Shown one piece after another: positions 27,155 through 35,097 of a DNA stretch of 64,000 nt. The stretch spans positions 2,604,001-2,668,000 of the forward strand of contig NZ_CP040812.1 in the NCBI RefSeq assembly GCF_006159205.1, in the 5' to 3' direction. Positions within the stretch are counted from its first letter, which is position 1, and every line of letters begins with the position of its first letter. The notes below the pieces were generated by a model. That model did not search any database and had not been told where the DNA came from. It worked only from the letters and a program-made list of their open reading frames with translations. Position numbers and translations under genes: made by a program. Origin of the DNA: Antarcticibacterium flavum. Its GTDB lineage: Bacteria; Bacteroidota; Bacteroidia; Flavobacteriales; Flavobacteriaceae.

Positions 27155-27217
27155 ATGAAAAAACTTCAATTAGCTGTAAACAAAAACCTAACCAAAAATT
27201 ATGTTTACATTATATAG
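27155..27217 (+). other. Very short reading frame or remnant behind tyrS
   Basis: An ATG opens a 20-codon frame starting MKKLQLAVNKN and ending YVYII. Its upstream stretch (AACTAACTAACCAATCTAAT) resembles leaders of secreted or outer-membrane genes in flavobacteria. Too short to call as a gene; it could be a leader peptide or the 5' remnant of a lost gene. Confidence 0.25.
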
Positions 27218-27486
27218 GTCGGGAGATTATGCTTTCATTACAGGACGAACTGTTAAATTTTAAATTTTTTAATCTTTTGATATTTAGTTCTTTGACTGCT
27301 GTTTTTATCGGCTTGTGAGCTCCCCTGTCCATGCGGGTTTTGGAGCCTTTAGCACTTTTGATCCTTCTTGGAATAATGTGAAAATATTCTCAGAAGAATC
27401 TGGTAACATTTAATTGAGGATTATATAAAGTTGAAAATCAATTAGTAAACTGTCATTTGGGTAATTTTAATTCCAATCTGGCAGCT
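27218..27486. other. Intergenic DNA without a supported gene
   Basis: An AT-rich stretch with no convincing gene on either strand. A 40-codon minus-strand frame starting near 27338 has no support. Confidence 0.5.
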
Positions 27487-27663
27487 ATGGAATATAGAAA
27501 ATCCTTTAAGTTTCTCTCCTTTACTCTTTTCACAATCACCTATCTTTTTGGGATGTGGAGTATTATGTACCTTGAAAACTCATTTTTAATAATAGTAATG
27601 GGTGCTGGATGTGCACTGTTTCTATCTCTGTTTTTAATTTCTCACTTTATATGCTCCAAATAA
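27487..27663 (+). CDS. Small two-helix membrane protein
   Basis: 58 residues from the ATG giving MEYRKSFKF (an upstream TTG would add ten residues). Two hydrophobic segments (about residues 10-27 and 31-53) predict a hairpin membrane protein. The frame is followed within 10 bp by a perfect rho-independent terminator, which supports real transcription. I do not recognise the family and propose no function. Confidence 0.55.
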   Translation: MEYRKSFKFLSFTLFTITYLFGMWSIMYLENSFLIIVMGAGCALFLSLFLISHFICSK

Positions 27664-27671
27664 ACCAGGAG

Positions 27672-27701
27672 ATTTACTTTCGTATGAAAGTAAATTTTTT
27701 T
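27672..27701 (+). terminator. Terminator after the small membrane protein gene
   Basis: ATTTACTTTC (27672-27681) pairs perfectly with GAAAGTAAAT (27686-27695) around GTAT, followed by a T-run. Confidence 0.85.
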
Positions 27702-27712
27702 AATCAGGTTCT

Positions 27713-28690
27713 TTAGACAACCATTAAGTTACATCCTCTAATATCGCTGTTGTCAAACCTGCCAAGGATCTCAATTTGATTTCGCCCTTTGACCTTTCCC
27801 AGGTCCTGCGTAGCGATAAAAGAACAGGAATTGATATTCGCGAGGTCAATGACATTGACGCCTCCGGTTTTTCCTTCCGGCAGGTAGGTTAGGGCATCTT
27901 CAGGATCCCTTATAAGGATCTTCAGCCAGGGAGGACATTGGAATATTCCGTGGCCTCTTGAGTAGGCTTGTGATAAGAGTTCGGTCATGCCATATTCACT
28001 ATGTATGGCATCTACTCCAAATCCTTTTTTTAGGATTGCATGAAGTTCCTCCCTAATCATTTCCTTACGCCGGCCTTTCATTCCACCGGTTTCCATCACA
28101 ATTGTATTTTCTAGTTGAAAAGAAGAGCTTTCCACCAGGTCCAGAAGGGCAAAGGATACTCCCAAAAGCAGCACTTTGGTACCAGCTTTGTCAAGGCGGT
28201 TAAGATTATGTCTTAGAATGTCCAGGTCGTCCAGGTAAAATCCGCTCTCGGGATGTTTGCTTTTCAAAATAAGATCGTTGGCCATATAAATGAGCGAGGA
28301 GCCATCTCTTTCAAGATAAGAGGGTAGCAGGGCAAGTACCACATATTCTTCAACGTTGCCGTAAAATTGCCTGAAAGCCCTGTTGTAACTCTCTTCGTAA
28401 ATCTCAATATCCTTTATAAGGTGTTTACTGGTATTGCTACCTGTGGTGCCGCTGCTGGTAAATACCTTTTGAACCTCACCTTCAGCAGGAAAAATTTTTA
28501 GGCTTTTAAAGAATTCAATGGGAAGGAATGGTATTTCCTGCAGGGAAGTTACTGCTTCCGGCATAACCTTCAGCAGGTCACAAAATTCCCGGTATACCTC
28601 GATGGTATTATATTGATAATTGAAAACCTCCAGTGCCGTTTTCAGGAAATCTTTATCAGAAGTAATAGAAAAAATTCGGTTTTTGTCCAT
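27713..28690 (-). CDS. LuxE/PaaK-like acyl-protein synthetase or acyltransferase
   Basis: 325 residues from the ATG giving MDKNRIFSIT. An in-frame ATG at 28732 lies inside the upstream gene's terminator and is rejected. FTSSGTTGSNTSKH is the adenylate-forming nucleotide-binding motif, and MTELLSQAYS is the second conserved region of LuxE-like proteins. LuxE activates fatty acids as acyl-AMP and transfers them. No lux genes are present, so this is one of the common flavobacterial relatives of unknown substrate. Confidence 0.85.
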   Translation of the reverse strand: MDKNRIFSITSDKDFLKTALEVFNYQYNTIEVYREFCDLLKVMPEAVTSLQEIPFLPIEFFKSLKIFPAEGEVQKVFTSSGTTGSNTSKHLIKDIEIYEESYNRAFRQFYGNVEEYVVLALLPSYLERDGSSLIYMANDLILKSKHPESGFYLDDLDILRHNLNRLDKAGTKVLLLGVSFALLDLVESSSFQLENTIVMETGGMKGRRKEMIREELHAILKKGFGVDAIHSEYGMTELLSQAYSRGHGIFQCPPWLKILIRDPEDALTYLPEGKTGGVNVIDLANINSCSFIATQDLGKVKGRNQIEILGRFDNSDIRGCNLMVV

Positions 28691-28716
28691 AGCGTGGTAA
28701 TGGCAAAAATAGAAAT

Positions 28717-28741
28717 AAAAAAAGCTTCTCATTTGAGAAGC
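28717..28741 (-). terminator. Terminator of the T9SS mini-protein gene
   Basis: On the minus strand GCTTCTC pairs with GAGAAGC around AAAT, followed by seven T. It separates the mini-protein gene from the LuxE-like gene downstream. Confidence 0.88.
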
Positions 28742-28764
28742 CGTATAATTATGGGCAGTAAATT

Positions 28765-29103
28765 TTATTTTACCACAAGCTTTCTGGTTGCCTGGGTGTT
28801 CCCCTCCCTTATCTTCAAAATATAAATGCCCGGAGTTAATTCTGAAACATCCAGTTCCTTTCCAATTAATTTAGCAGAAAGTACCACCTTACCCAGCACA
28901 TTATAGACCTCTATCTCCTTTGACTGATTTTTATCTGAAGTGATATAAACCTTATTCCCGGTTACCGGGTTAGGATAAATAGATAGCCCGGAAATAGGCT
29001 TTTCCTGCACGCTTGCAGGAAATGTATTGCTTTGAGCTGCCACCACATTGGAAAACAGCAAAAAACAAACCAATAAGAAACTCAATAAGTAGTGCTGCTT
29101 CAT
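28765..29103 (-). CDS. Secreted mini-protein consisting mainly of a T9SS type A sorting domain
   Basis: 112 residues. A signal peptide (about 1-23, ending VVAAQ) is followed by a linker of about 17 residues and then a complete type A C-terminal sorting domain: LSIYPNPVTGNKVYI, IEVYNVLGKVV, LTPGIYILKI and the final RKLVVK. There is no room for a catalytic domain, so nearly the whole mature protein is the secretion/attachment signal. It has its own -7 box and terminator, which argues against a degraded gene. In the T9SS the domain would be cleaved and the cargo attached or released. Confidence 0.88.
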   Translation of the reverse strand: MKQHYLLSFLLVCFLLFSNVVAAQSNTFPASVQEKPISGLSIYPNPVTGNKVYITSDKNQSKEIEVYNVLGKVVLSAKLIGKELDVSELTPGIYILKIREGNTQATRKLVVK

Positions 29104-29123
29104 GCTTTTTGGTATGGTTATTA

Positions 29124-29131
29124 CAAACTTA
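29124..29131 (-). promoter_or_regulatory. -7 promoter element of the T9SS mini-protein gene
   Basis: The minus strand reads TAAGTTTG, matching TAnnTTTG, 20 bp before the ATG. Confidence 0.55.
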
Positions 29132-29487
29132 CATAAAATTATTCAAAAATGGTACCAAATATTTTTAGCGATTTCGTTAAAACAGAGTTATTTAGGAATG
29201 TGAAAAAAGAACCTGGTCTGGATTGCGAGATCGCTAAACTTAAGATGCAATAGTGGTTGAGAGATTAAAATACATAAGATTTTCCTGAAATCTTCAAAAG
29301 GTTAGAAAAAACGCTTTACATTTTTCTCTGCGATTTTCCGGGGAATAGGATAATTTATGAATTTTTCATTGGCAACTGAACTGGTGTTGAATAATGGCTT
29401 TTCGGCCTTACTACAGGCTCTAAGAGTTGGGAGCCGATGGTGCCTGGACTTCAAAATCGATAAGCTTAAAGCATAATCTTTATTCCA
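29132..29487. other. Intergenic DNA between mini-protein and arsenic operon
   Basis: No supported gene. A 39-codon plus-strand frame (29357-29476, starting MNFSLATEL) is open but unsupported. A short GGCTC/GAGCC inverted repeat lies near 29416-29435. Confidence 0.5.
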
Positions 29488-30516
29488 CTAATATTTCTGC
29501 TTGTTGGCATAATTTACCAGGGAGAGCATCACAGGTACTTCTACCAGGACTCCTACTACACACACCAGGGCAGCCGGACTATCCAGTCCAAATAAGCCAA
29601 TTGCCACAGCAACTGAAAGTTCAAAGAAATTACTTGCCCCTATCATTGCCGCGGGAGCACAAACCTTGTGTGAGAGATTTAATTTTTTCCCCGTGAACCA
29701 GGTGGCAAAGAATATGAAATAGGTTTGAATGATAAGGGGTACTGCTATAAGAAAAATTACCAGCGGATTGTTTAGAATATTTTCCCCCTGGAAGGCAAAG
29801 AGCAAAATGAGGGTTAAAAGCAGCGCAATAATGCTTACAGGCTTAAATTTTGGAAGAAAATCCTTCTGAAACCAATTTGTCCCATGTCGTTTAATAAGCA
29901 GGTTGCTGGTGAGTATTCCTGCAATGAGAGGTACTACAACATATATTAAAATGCTAAGGATGAGAGTTTCATAAGGCACCACAACGTCTGTAATCCCTAA
30001 CAACAAACCTACTATAGGTACGAAAGCAAAGAGAATGATGAGATCGTTTACAGAGACTTGCATTAGGGTGTAATTTGGGTCTCCATCTGTGAGGTAGGAC
30101 CATACAAATACCATTGCAGTGCAGGGGGCGGCGCCCAGAATAATGGCACCTGCAATGTATTCCCCGGCAAGTGCGGGATCGATAAAGGCAGCAAATATCT
30201 TCGTGAAGAATATCCAGGCAAAGAAAGCCATGGTGAAAGGTTTTATGAGCCAGTTCATTATCAGGGTAAGTACAATCCCCTTTGGTTTTTTACCTATTTT
30301 CTTAATGCTGGTAAAATCAATTTGCAGCATCATGGGGTATATCATCATCCAGATAAGGACTGCGATTGGGATATTCACCTGGTAGATCTCCCAGGTGCTC
30401 ATTATCTGCATGGCGTCGCCCGCCATATATCCTATAAAAATTCCTGCGGCTATGCAAAGAGCAACCCAAAGGCTTAAATACTTTTCAAAAAATGCGATTT
30501 TCTTCTTTTCTGCCAT
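29488..30516 (-). CDS. arsB: ACR3-family arsenite efflux permease
   Basis: 342 residues with ten membrane helices. Family landmarks are MMIYPMMLQIDF in the second helix region, AAPCTAMVFVWS with the conserved thiolate cysteine, and the GASNFFELSVAVAIGLFG segment. It extrudes As(III), and possibly Sb(III), across the inner membrane, driven by the membrane potential. No ArsA ATPase is encoded nearby. Its start overlaps the stop of the arsenate reductase (TAATG), the last pair of a four-gene operon. Confidence 0.96.
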   Translation of the reverse strand: MAEKKKIAFFEKYLSLWVALCIAAGIFIGYMAGDAMQIMSTWEIYQVNIPIAVLIWMMIYPMMLQIDFTSIKKIGKKPKGIVLTLIMNWLIKPFTMAFFAWIFFTKIFAAFIDPALAGEYIAGAIILGAAPCTAMVFVWSYLTDGDPNYTLMQVSVNDLIILFAFVPIVGLLLGITDVVVPYETLILSILIYVVVPLIAGILTSNLLIKRHGTNWFQKDFLPKFKPVSIIALLLTLILLFAFQGENILNNPLVIFLIAVPLIIQTYFIFFATWFTGKKLNLSHKVCAPAAMIGASNFFELSVAVAIGLFGLDSPAALVCVVGVLVEVPVMLSLVNYANKQKY

Positions 30517-31151
30517 TATTTTAGGTTGATTTGAGAGAATACATAAAAAAGTTCTGCTGCTATTTGGCGGCTTCGCTCCCTATATTTTTCTTCCTGTTTC
30601 GGGCTGCCGTCGAATTCTTTCGGATCCTCATAGGTAACAGGGATCCTTTTTTCGGCACCGGGAATAAAGGGGCATCCTACATCGGCCTGGGAGCAGGTCA
30701 TGATAGCAGCAAACGCGGTCTGTGGATTGAAACTATGGTCATAGGTCTTCGAAAATCCAATAACCGGGTGCTCATTAGTATTATATTTTATACTGTGTAC
30801 AGGATTTTTGGAATCAGAAAGTTTTTCAATTTTAAAACCCGAATTTTCCAGGGTTTTTGCTGCAGCAGAAAAAAGTGCTGTGGCCTCTGTCCCGCCAGAG
30901 TAACAACTTACCTGCGGCACCTTAAAGTAACAGGCCAGAGCCTGCGCCCACACCTGGGACAAGTGGCTCCTCCGGGAGTTGTGTGTGCAAATGAAATTAA
31001 GCCGAACAGGCTCCAATGATCCTACCTTACTTTGAATGTAGTCGATAAGTGGTTGTAAAATATTTTTTCGATCCTCAGCTACAGGTATGTTTATGAGTTC
31101 TTTTATTTCCCTTTCTATTTCGGGAAAGAGTTGGGTCGAATCTCTGGTCAT
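30516..31151 (-). CDS. Arsenate reductase, low-molecular-weight phosphatase type
   Basis: 211 residues, longer than the roughly 130 of Gram-positive ArsC, with an extra N-terminal helical segment (1-48). The phosphatase loop CTHNSRRS (Cys55) is intact; further cysteines lie at IMTCSQADVGCPF and could form the disulfide cascade. The family reduces arsenate to arsenite using thioredoxin or similar thiols. It lies between DUF6428 and ACR3 in the operon. A pure protein phosphatase function is unlikely given context. Confidence 0.92.
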   Translation of the reverse strand: MTRDSTQLFPEIEREIKELINIPVAEDRKNILQPLIDYIQSKVGSLEPVRLNFICTHNSRRSHLSQVWAQALACYFKVPQVSCYSGGTEATALFSAAAKTLENSGFKIEKLSDSKNPVHSIKYNTNEHPVIGFSKTYDHSFNPQTAFAAIMTCSQADVGCPFIPGAEKRIPVTYEDPKEFDGSPKQEEKYRERSRQIAAELFYVFSQINLK

Positions 31152-31179
31152 AAATTCGTTTATTTACTGTTATTTAACC

Positions 31180-31632
31180 TTAGCAACAGCCGGAATTTGG
31201 GGCGCAGGAATTTGATTTCTCAATCTGCAACCTTTCAACAGGAACGTTGCACTTTTCTTTTGCAAGGCAATTGGTATTTTTTGGGACCAACAAGAAATTC
31301 CAGCCATCATAATCCAGCTCAAATTTTTCAATTGTTTGTCCCTGGTACTCTACTTCAATTTCCAGGTCGTCCAGGCCAAGGATTTTTTCAGACAGTTGGA
31401 TGATATGTACTAATTTCTCCGGGTGCAATCTGTGGTCATAATCATTGGCATTCCAAAGTTGAAAATTGGCAACTTCTTCTTTCCTTACCGTCCCGCCACA
31501 GTCAATGAAATGTTTTGAAACTCTACCCACCTCTGTCACGTGAAAATGGCGGGGCACAAGCTCCCCGTTAGGAAGTTCAAATTGAATAGTCTCTGTAGCT
31601 GTAAGGATCTTTTTAATTTCTGAAAGTTTCAT
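31180..31632 (-). CDS. DUF6428 arsenic-operon protein with Cys-rich tail
   Basis: 150 residues. The core (about 1-125) fits DUF6428, found in arsenic operons of Bacteroidetes: PRHFHVTEVGRVSKHFIDCGG, then LWNANDYDHRLHPEKL. The C-terminal 30 residues contain NCLAKEKC and the end NSCAPNSGCC, giving five cysteines that could bind As(III). Histidines in the core could also bind metal. Function is not established; a metallochaperone handing arsenite to ACR3 is a context inference. It lies between arsR and the arsenate reductase gene. Confidence 0.82.
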   Translation of the reverse strand: MKLSEIKKILTATETIQFELPNGELVPRHFHVTEVGRVSKHFIDCGGTVRKEEVANFQLWNANDYDHRLHPEKLVHIIQLSEKILGLDDLEIEVEYQGQTIEKFELDYDGWNFLLVPKNTNCLAKEKCNVPVERLQIEKSNSCAPNSGCC

Positions 31633-31664
31633 AGCGGTAAATTTTTATCAGTTTAATTCTCAAA

Positions 31665-32000
31665 CTAACAGCAGTTGTTTGCTGGAGGGGGCATGTATTG
31701 GTCAAAGATTTTATTGAATTGTTCTTTTATTTCTTCCCATCGCCCGGGGTTGATACAGTAATTTACCCGGGTCCCTTCAATAGTACCCTGGATCACACCT
31801 ATTTCCTTTAATTCCCTTAAATGCTGGCTTATAGTAGCCTGGGCCAGGCCCAGTTCATTTACCAAATCGCCATTGATACAACTGCTGGATTTCAAGAGAT
31901 ATTCAATTATGGCTATGCGGGCGGGATGAGCAAATGCTTTTGCAGCAAGGGCCAGTTCATTTTGAGTCTCAGAGAAAAGATCGCTTTTTGTAACTCCCAT
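31665..32000 (-). CDS. arsR: ArsR/SmtB family arsenic-responsive repressor
   Basis: 111 residues with the winged-helix segment LVNELGLAQATISQHLRELKEIGVI. The classical ELCVCDL metal site of the alpha-3 helix is not present. Cysteines lie at SSCING, VNYCIN and a terminal NNCC pair, so arsenite sensing probably uses the C-terminal cysteines, as in other ArsR variants with end-placed sites. It heads the operon and is preceded by a palindrome that fits its operator. Confidence 0.93.
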   Translation of the reverse strand: MGVTKSDLFSETQNELALAAKAFAHPARIAIIEYLLKSSSCINGDLVNELGLAQATISQHLRELKEIGVIQGTIEGTRVNYCINPGRWEEIKEQFNKIFDQYMPPPANNCC

Positions 32001-32026
32001 ATTAATCCTTCGTCAACTTAATTTTC

Positions 32027-32040
32027 TACAAATATTTGTA
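32027..32040. promoter_or_regulatory. Putative ArsR operator
   Basis: TACAAATATTTGTA is a perfect 14-bp palindrome 27 bp upstream of the arsR ATG, in the arsR promoter region. Binding by ArsR is inferred from position. Confidence 0.6.
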
Positions 32041-32131
32041 TATAGCAATATTACGATGAATAAAATTAAAGCGGAATTTTTTCAGCAGAAAAAGTTTAAA
32101 AAAAATAATTTGTGAGGGCTGGAAATTTTAC

Positions 32132-32161
32132 AAAAAAAAGGGCGATCATTTCTGATCGCCC
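32132..32161 (-). terminator. Terminator of the lipoprotein-TonB receptor operon
   Basis: On the minus strand GGGCGATCA pairs with TGATCGCCC around GAAA, followed by eight T. It lies 20 bp after the receptor stop. Confidence 0.92.
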
Positions 32162-32180
32162 CGGCCAAATTAAACAAAAT

Positions 32181-35009
32181 TTAAAATTTATATGAATAGC
32201 TAAGGGAAATGGGGGTCCCCGGATTTCTGATCGCGAATATTTGGTCCTCTGCATTAAATGACTGGAACCTGCTTTCAATATCATCATTCAGGATATTCTG
32301 TACCTTAAGGCTAATTGTGGAATTTCTGGCCTCCCCAAAGGTTTTACTGAAGTTGAAATTCAAACTATGGAAAGGCATTGTGTAAACATCTGGAACCGTA
32401 CCAATACCTACAACTTCAAGTGTTTTACCCTGAACATTATAGTAGATCCCGGTTTGCCAGCCAGCATTCTCACTTGTATAATTCAGGCCTGTATTGATAA
32501 GGTAAGGCGATTGCCCCTGCAGCGGCCTTTTGCCGTCAAATTCCTCACCTGTTCGTAAGTTTCGTTGTTTTGATTCATACTCCCCATTAGGGCTCCGGTC
32601 CATTTCAACCTGGGAGTCTATTACAGATACATTTAAGTTCAGGTCAAAATTAGAAAGACCGGCATCAAGAAAGCCAAGATTGCGGCGTATCTCAACTTCA
32701 GCTCCATAAACAAGTGCATCATTCACATTACGTGGCTGCAGGTTATCTGAAGCAAAATCACTAAAGATGGTAAGTTCAATAGGATCTTTGAAAGACTTTA
32801 CAAATCCGCTGAAGGCGATTAACTGCGCCTGGTCACCATAGATCTCATACCTTAGATCGAGGTTGTTAATATACGTTGGCCTAATATCAATATTTCCAAT
32901 GAAGGTCCTGTTGGTCAAAGGATCATAGATCTGTGCGATAGAGGCTTCTTTAAAGGAAGGCCTTGCAGTGGTGCGGGCATAGGAAAATCTTAAATTGGCA
33001 TTCTCTGTAGTGCTCAAGATGAAGTTGGCAGAAGGGAAAAAGTCTGCTTTGTCAATGAGGTGCGCATTATCCAGCCGTTGATCTCCAAGGTTATTTTGCC
33101 CGGTATAGAACAGGTCAAATTTCTCGAACCTTACTCCCAGGATCGTCTTTAATTTTTCTGAGATCCTGAATTCCTGGGAGGCATAAGCTGCTGCATTTGT
33201 ATTATAGGCTTCAAAGGTGTTCGCCGGCTCATAAAAACCGTTGATGTAAGATCCTGTTCTTCTCTCGGGCGTCCAAATGTTGCCGGGTGCAAGGATCTCA
33301 TTTGCATCACCGTTATAGTTCTGGCTTACACTTCCCTGAATAAGGATCTGGTATTGATCAATACTAAAATCCCTTTGCTTATAGGTGTAACCTCCTCCAA
33401 ATTTAAGGATGGCATCCCTGTTAAATAGCTGGTGTCTTTTGGTTAGATCAAGTTTACCTACCAGGTTGATCTCCTCAAGGTCCCGCCATATTCGGGTAGG
33501 GCTTTCAGAAGAACTTGGACGTATGCTGTAGGTGTCATTGTTCCTGTTATATTCAAAGGCGGTGATCCTAACATCCTTATCATTGACCCTTGCAAGGGTA
33601 GGGGAAAGTTTCCACTCTGTGGTCCAGGAGGCATCTTCATTGCTGTGCTTCCCTGTCAACATAGCATTGGTAATAGAACGTTGAGAATACTCAAGGTTAT
33701 CCCTAAAGGCTTCAATAGCATCTGCAAGGATCACGTTCTCATAAAAATATCCTGCTCTTGATTCCCCGTTTTGCAGGTGAAGAACGTTGAATTGATATTT
33801 AGACTGTGATGTTTTAAATGCAGTTCCTGCCATGGCGCTTATAAGAACATTGTTGGTGCCGTAATCACCGGTTAGGGTCCTGGCCGGCCTCAGCTCAAAC
33901 TCGCTTGTAGCACGGGGTTTAAGATAAGAGTTGCTTTCAAAATCCTCATAGAACTCTGTTTCGTTTTTATAAGAGATAGATGCGAAGTAGCCAAGTTTAT
34001 TATTATCACCAACAGTGTATTGGTTACCTGCAGTTAAACCGGCACTAAAGTCGATTGGACTGGTTGATGTTGTGGCACCAAGCGTTGGATTGAAACGTTG
34101 TGTTAACCTTGTAAGTGCTGCGTCATTATCAAATGGCCTTGGAAACGGCTGATTCCTTCTTACAGGCATATCCCTGGTGCCATCATCAAATCCAAGGAAA
34201 TCTGTGCTGCTGCCATCATATTGGAGGTAGTTAGAATTAAAATGCATGGAAGGATTATAGGTTCCTCCAATAGAGAGGCTGTACTCTTCCCTTGATGGAA
34301 AATCCTTGGTAACTATATTTACCATTCCCCCTGTAAAATCGGCAGGAAGATCTGCAGTAGAGGATTTCACGACCTGGATATTATCCAGAATATTGGTTGG
34401 AAATAGGTCGAGCTGTATGGTATTCCTGTCGGGGTCCAGTCCCGGGATATCCATCCCATTGAGTATTGATTTGGTATACCTGTCTCCAAGTCCCCTCACA
34501 TACACATATTTTCCATCCTGTACAGAGACTCCCGGCACTGTTTTAACGGCCGATGATACCTCTCCTGCACCAATTTTCGCGAAAGTTTGCGATGCCAGGC
34601 CATCCATTAAATTCACAGAGTTTCGCTGCAGGGTTAGAACAGATGCTTCTGTATCCCTTGCCGTCGTTGTAGTGATGATGATCTCATCCAGGGCCCCGGC
34701 AGATGATTTCATAGTGACATTAAGGGGTGTAGTCTCCCCGGCTTTTACTATTACATCGCTTACCTCAAGAGTTTCATAACCTACAAAGGAAAATACAACA
34801 GTGTAGGTTCCTTCCTGAACTTCAAGAACATAATCTCCTTCAAAATCTGAGGTGGTACCCGTGGTGGTGCCTTTTATATAAGCGTTTGCAAAGGGTAGAA
34901 TGTCATTTACTTCTGCATCATTGATCACTCCTGCTATTTTCCCTTTTTGGGCGTATGAAAAATTGAACAAAAAACTTAAAATTAAAACCAGTGTGAATTT
35001 AGTATTCAT
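32181..35009 (-). CDS. TonB-dependent outer-membrane receptor
   Basis: 942 residues. Signal peptide (1-20, ending SYAQ), a carboxypeptidase-regulatory-like domain (about 22-110), a plug domain (about 115-240, with ISSAVKTVPGVSVQDGKYVYVRGLGDRY) and a 22-strand barrel to the terminal SLSYSYKF. It lacks the SusC signature, and no SusD gene is adjacent. Instead it pairs with a beta-helix lipoprotein gene upstream. Substrate unknown; the nearby phoB-phoR pair suggests, without proving, a phosphorus compound. Confidence 0.93.
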   Translation of the reverse strand: MNTKFTLVLILSFLFNFSYAQKGKIAGVINDAEVNDILPFANAYIKGTTTGTTSDFEGDYVLEVQEGTYTVVFSFVGYETLEVSDVIVKAGETTPLNVTMKSSAGALDEIIITTTTARDTEASVLTLQRNSVNLMDGLASQTFAKIGAGEVSSAVKTVPGVSVQDGKYVYVRGLGDRYTKSILNGMDIPGLDPDRNTIQLDLFPTNILDNIQVVKSSTADLPADFTGGMVNIVTKDFPSREEYSLSIGGTYNPSMHFNSNYLQYDGSSTDFLGFDDGTRDMPVRRNQPFPRPFDNDAALTRLTQRFNPTLGATTSTSPIDFSAGLTAGNQYTVGDNNKLGYFASISYKNETEFYEDFESNSYLKPRATSEFELRPARTLTGDYGTNNVLISAMAGTAFKTSQSKYQFNVLHLQNGESRAGYFYENVILADAIEAFRDNLEYSQRSITNAMLTGKHSNEDASWTTEWKLSPTLARVNDKDVRITAFEYNRNNDTYSIRPSSSESPTRIWRDLEEINLVGKLDLTKRHQLFNRDAILKFGGGYTYKQRDFSIDQYQILIQGSVSQNYNGDANEILAPGNIWTPERRTGSYINGFYEPANTFEAYNTNAAAYASQEFRISEKLKTILGVRFEKFDLFYTGQNNLGDQRLDNAHLIDKADFFPSANFILSTTENANLRFSYARTTARPSFKEASIAQIYDPLTNRTFIGNIDIRPTYINNLDLRYEIYGDQAQLIAFSGFVKSFKDPIELTIFSDFASDNLQPRNVNDALVYGAEVEIRRNLGFLDAGLSNFDLNLNVSVIDSQVEMDRSPNGEYESKQRNLRTGEEFDGKRPLQGQSPYLINTGLNYTSENAGWQTGIYYNVQGKTLEVVGIGTVPDVYTMPFHSLNFNFSKTFGEARNSTISLKVQNILNDDIESRFQSFNAEDQIFAIRNPGTPISLSYSYKF

Positions 35010-35038
35010 AGAAATTTTATAATTATATATCTTATAGT

Positions 35039-35070
35039 AATTGCCCGTCCCTTAAAAGAGACGAGCAATT
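35039..35070 (-). promoter_or_regulatory. Hairpin between lipoprotein and receptor genes
   Basis: AATTGCCCGTCCCTT (35039-35053) pairs with AAGAGACGAGCAATT (35056-35070), with only two non-Watson-Crick positions. No T-run follows, so it may set mRNA stability or partial readthrough rather than stop transcription. Confidence 0.55.
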
Positions 35071-35097
35071 GCAGTCATTTTTTACTATTGACCTTAA

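Noticed and set aside
28691..28732. Longer start of the LuxE-like gene
   Set aside because: The upstream ATG at 28732 lies in the terminator of the preceding gene.
29427..29696. Plus-strand frame over the arsenite pump
   Set aside because: It mostly overlaps the well-supported ACR3 gene on the other strand.
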